In this document: one piece after another, positions 5,263 to 6,176 of the stretch
Numbering within the stretch: position 1 is the first letter of the stretch
Layout: each line of letters starts with the position of its first letter
Origin: CAKSQF01 sp051867915
GTDB taxonomy: Bacteria; Bacillota; Clostridia; Oscillospirales; CAG-272
NCBI GenBank assembly: GCA_051867915.1
Contig: JBJDZJ010000176.1
Span: 1-6,176, forward strand
DNA: 6,176 nt
Direction: 5' to 3'
The notes under the pieces: model-generated
What the model was told of the DNA's origin: nothing
The model's database searches: none
Seen by the model: only the letters and a program-made list of their open reading frames with translations
Made by a program: the position numbers and the translations under genes

Positions 5263-6176
5263 TTATTTCAAGGGAAGAAGGGTTGCATAGGTCATCCGAT
5301 CGGGCTCATGCAGTCTGCATAGCTCGTGACGAAGCTGATCTTCTGTCAGATTCGCCATTGCCTCAAAGACCCGGATGGCATCCCTTCCGCCCAGAGCCGC
5401 TTCGGTCAATAAATCGCAGATCAGTTCCGGATTGTCGGCAGCCATGATCTGCCTGCCCAAGGTTGCCCGACGGATCCGATCCAGCCGACCCGCAGGAAAC
5501 TCTCTTCGGCAGACCGTGTCCAGTTCTTCGGTGACTCTGTCAAAAAAGAGGTTTGGATTCCGGCATTTGGCAGTGTAAATCAGATTGCCGATTCTGCTGC
5601 TCTGAGTGAGAGCGGAGAGCGGAAGGGATTCCGTGATGCCGTCCTCATACAGCGAAAGCGACAGGGGGGAATCCTCCTCCAGAAGCAGTTTATCCAAAAG
5701 CTCGTGAGAGGCCCGTCGGATCACTCCCTCTTCGCCGGGGGGAAGGGGATCGTCCTTGATTCCGATTCCGCACAGGGGAAGGGTCAGATCCATGTGGGCA
5801 GTCCGATGTTTTCGGAAGATTTCGGGCGGTTCAATAGGGTCCATCCGTGTGATTACGGGTGCCTCCCCGGAAACGGGAAGACGGTCGCAAACCCGAAGGA
5901 CCTCTTCCACGGTCACATTGCCGGCAATGCAGAGCGCCATATTGGAAAGATGATAAAAGGTGCGGTGAACCGAATACAGAAGTCTCTGCGTGATTCTCCG
6001 AAGATCGCTGATTCTGCCGCCGATGTCATCCCGGGAAGGATGAAACCGGTAGAGTCCCCGGAACAGCATCCGGGAAAGCCGGCAGTCCGGCGAGTTCTGA
6101 TACATCCGAATCTCTTCGGCAATAATGGGACGCTCGGAGACAACCGATTCCTTTGTGAATCGGGGATGGGTGACGA
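5263..6176 (-). CDS. M16 family zinc peptidase, YmfH-like (C-terminal part; 5' end beyond the window)
   Basis: The frame enters from the right edge and gives 303 residues before TAA at 5263. The visible ATG at 6105 is internal, because homology continues upstream of it. The first 25 visible residues (HPRFTKE, then ERPIIAEEIRMY) and the following NSPDCRL, HPSRDDIGG and TFYHLSNMAL stretches match the M16 (insulinase/pitrilysin) fold and particularly the YmfH type. Glu14 and Glu21 of the fragment have the seven-residue spacing of the downstream acidic pair of M16 enzymes, where the second Glu is the third zinc ligand. The HxxEH motif would be farther upstream and cannot be checked. The remaining residues fit the second M16 domain. 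Members process small peptides or proteins, often as pairs with a second M16 subunit; the substrate is unknown here. It is followed closely by lgt. Confidence 0.88.
   Translation of the reverse strand, partial: VTHPRFTKESVVSERPIIAEEIRMYQNSPDCRLSRMLFRGLYRFHPSRDDIGGRISDLRRITQRLLYSVHRTFYHLSNMALCIAGNVTVEEVLRVCDRLPVSGEAPVITRMDPIEPPEIFRKHRTAHMDLTLPLCGIGIKDDPLPPGEEGVIRRASHELLDKLLLEEDSPLSLSLYEDGITESLPLSALTQSSRIGNLIYTAKCRNPNLFFDRVTEELDTVCRREFPAGRLDRIRRATLGRQIMAADNPELICDLLTEAALGGRDAIRVFEAMANLTEDQLRHELCRLHEPDRMTYATLLPLK

Noticed and set aside
4043..5290. Plus-strand open frame of 415 codons opposite lgt
   Set aside because: It is antisense to a gene with full Lgt motifs. Its translation is rich in Gly, Asp and Val with no recognisable domain, as expected from reading GC-biased codons backwards.
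5913..6143. Minus-strand open frame of 76 codons near the right edge
   Set aside because: It is out of frame with the M16 peptidase, whose conserved sequence continues uninterrupted to the right edge.

Overview
The window looks like a chromosomal stretch of a Bacillota bacterium, most likely a clostridial (gut Clostridia-type) organism. The main reasons are the rplU-prp-rpmA cluster with a dedicated L27-processing protease, an L27 that carries the LQFF cleavage prepeptide, purine-rich Shine-Dalgarno sites, and a YmfH-like M16 peptidase. Every gene I accept lies on the minus strand, so the window is transcribed from its right end to its left end. No mobile element, tRNA, rRNA or CRISPR array was seen.

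Right block (6176 to about 3165): the C-terminal half of an M16 (YmfH-like) zinc peptidase, entering from beyond the right edge. It is followed after 26 nt by lgt (prolipoprotein diacylglyceryl transferase, with an unusual acidic tail), which overlaps folD (methylene-tetrahydrofolate dehydrogenase/cyclohydrolase) by 17 nt. A hairpin with a T-run about 70 nt past folD probably ends this transcript.

Central block (3142 to 1945): a perfect-consensus sigma-70/sigma-A type promoter (TTGACA, 17 nt, TATAAT) starts a roughly 100-nt leader with two small hairpins. Then come rplU (ribosomal protein L21), prp (cysteine protease) and rpmA (L27), closely spaced. A 12-bp perfect stem followed by five T residues closes the unit. 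The genes form a coherent module: Prp is expected to remove the first nine residues of the L27 encoded immediately downstream, so the protease and its substrate are made together.

Left block (1872 to 1): a separately transcribed gene for a large cytoplasmic-looking glycoside hydrolase of the GH106 / alpha-L-rhamnosidase-like superfamily. It has an open frame for 624 codons and runs off the left edge. It occupies the place where obg often follows rpmA in Bacillota.

Overall the window is mostly housekeeping. The points most worth a second look are the rplU leader, the long acidic Lgt tail over which folD starts, and the signal-less GH106-like enzyme. I did not find a convincing new multi-gene system.
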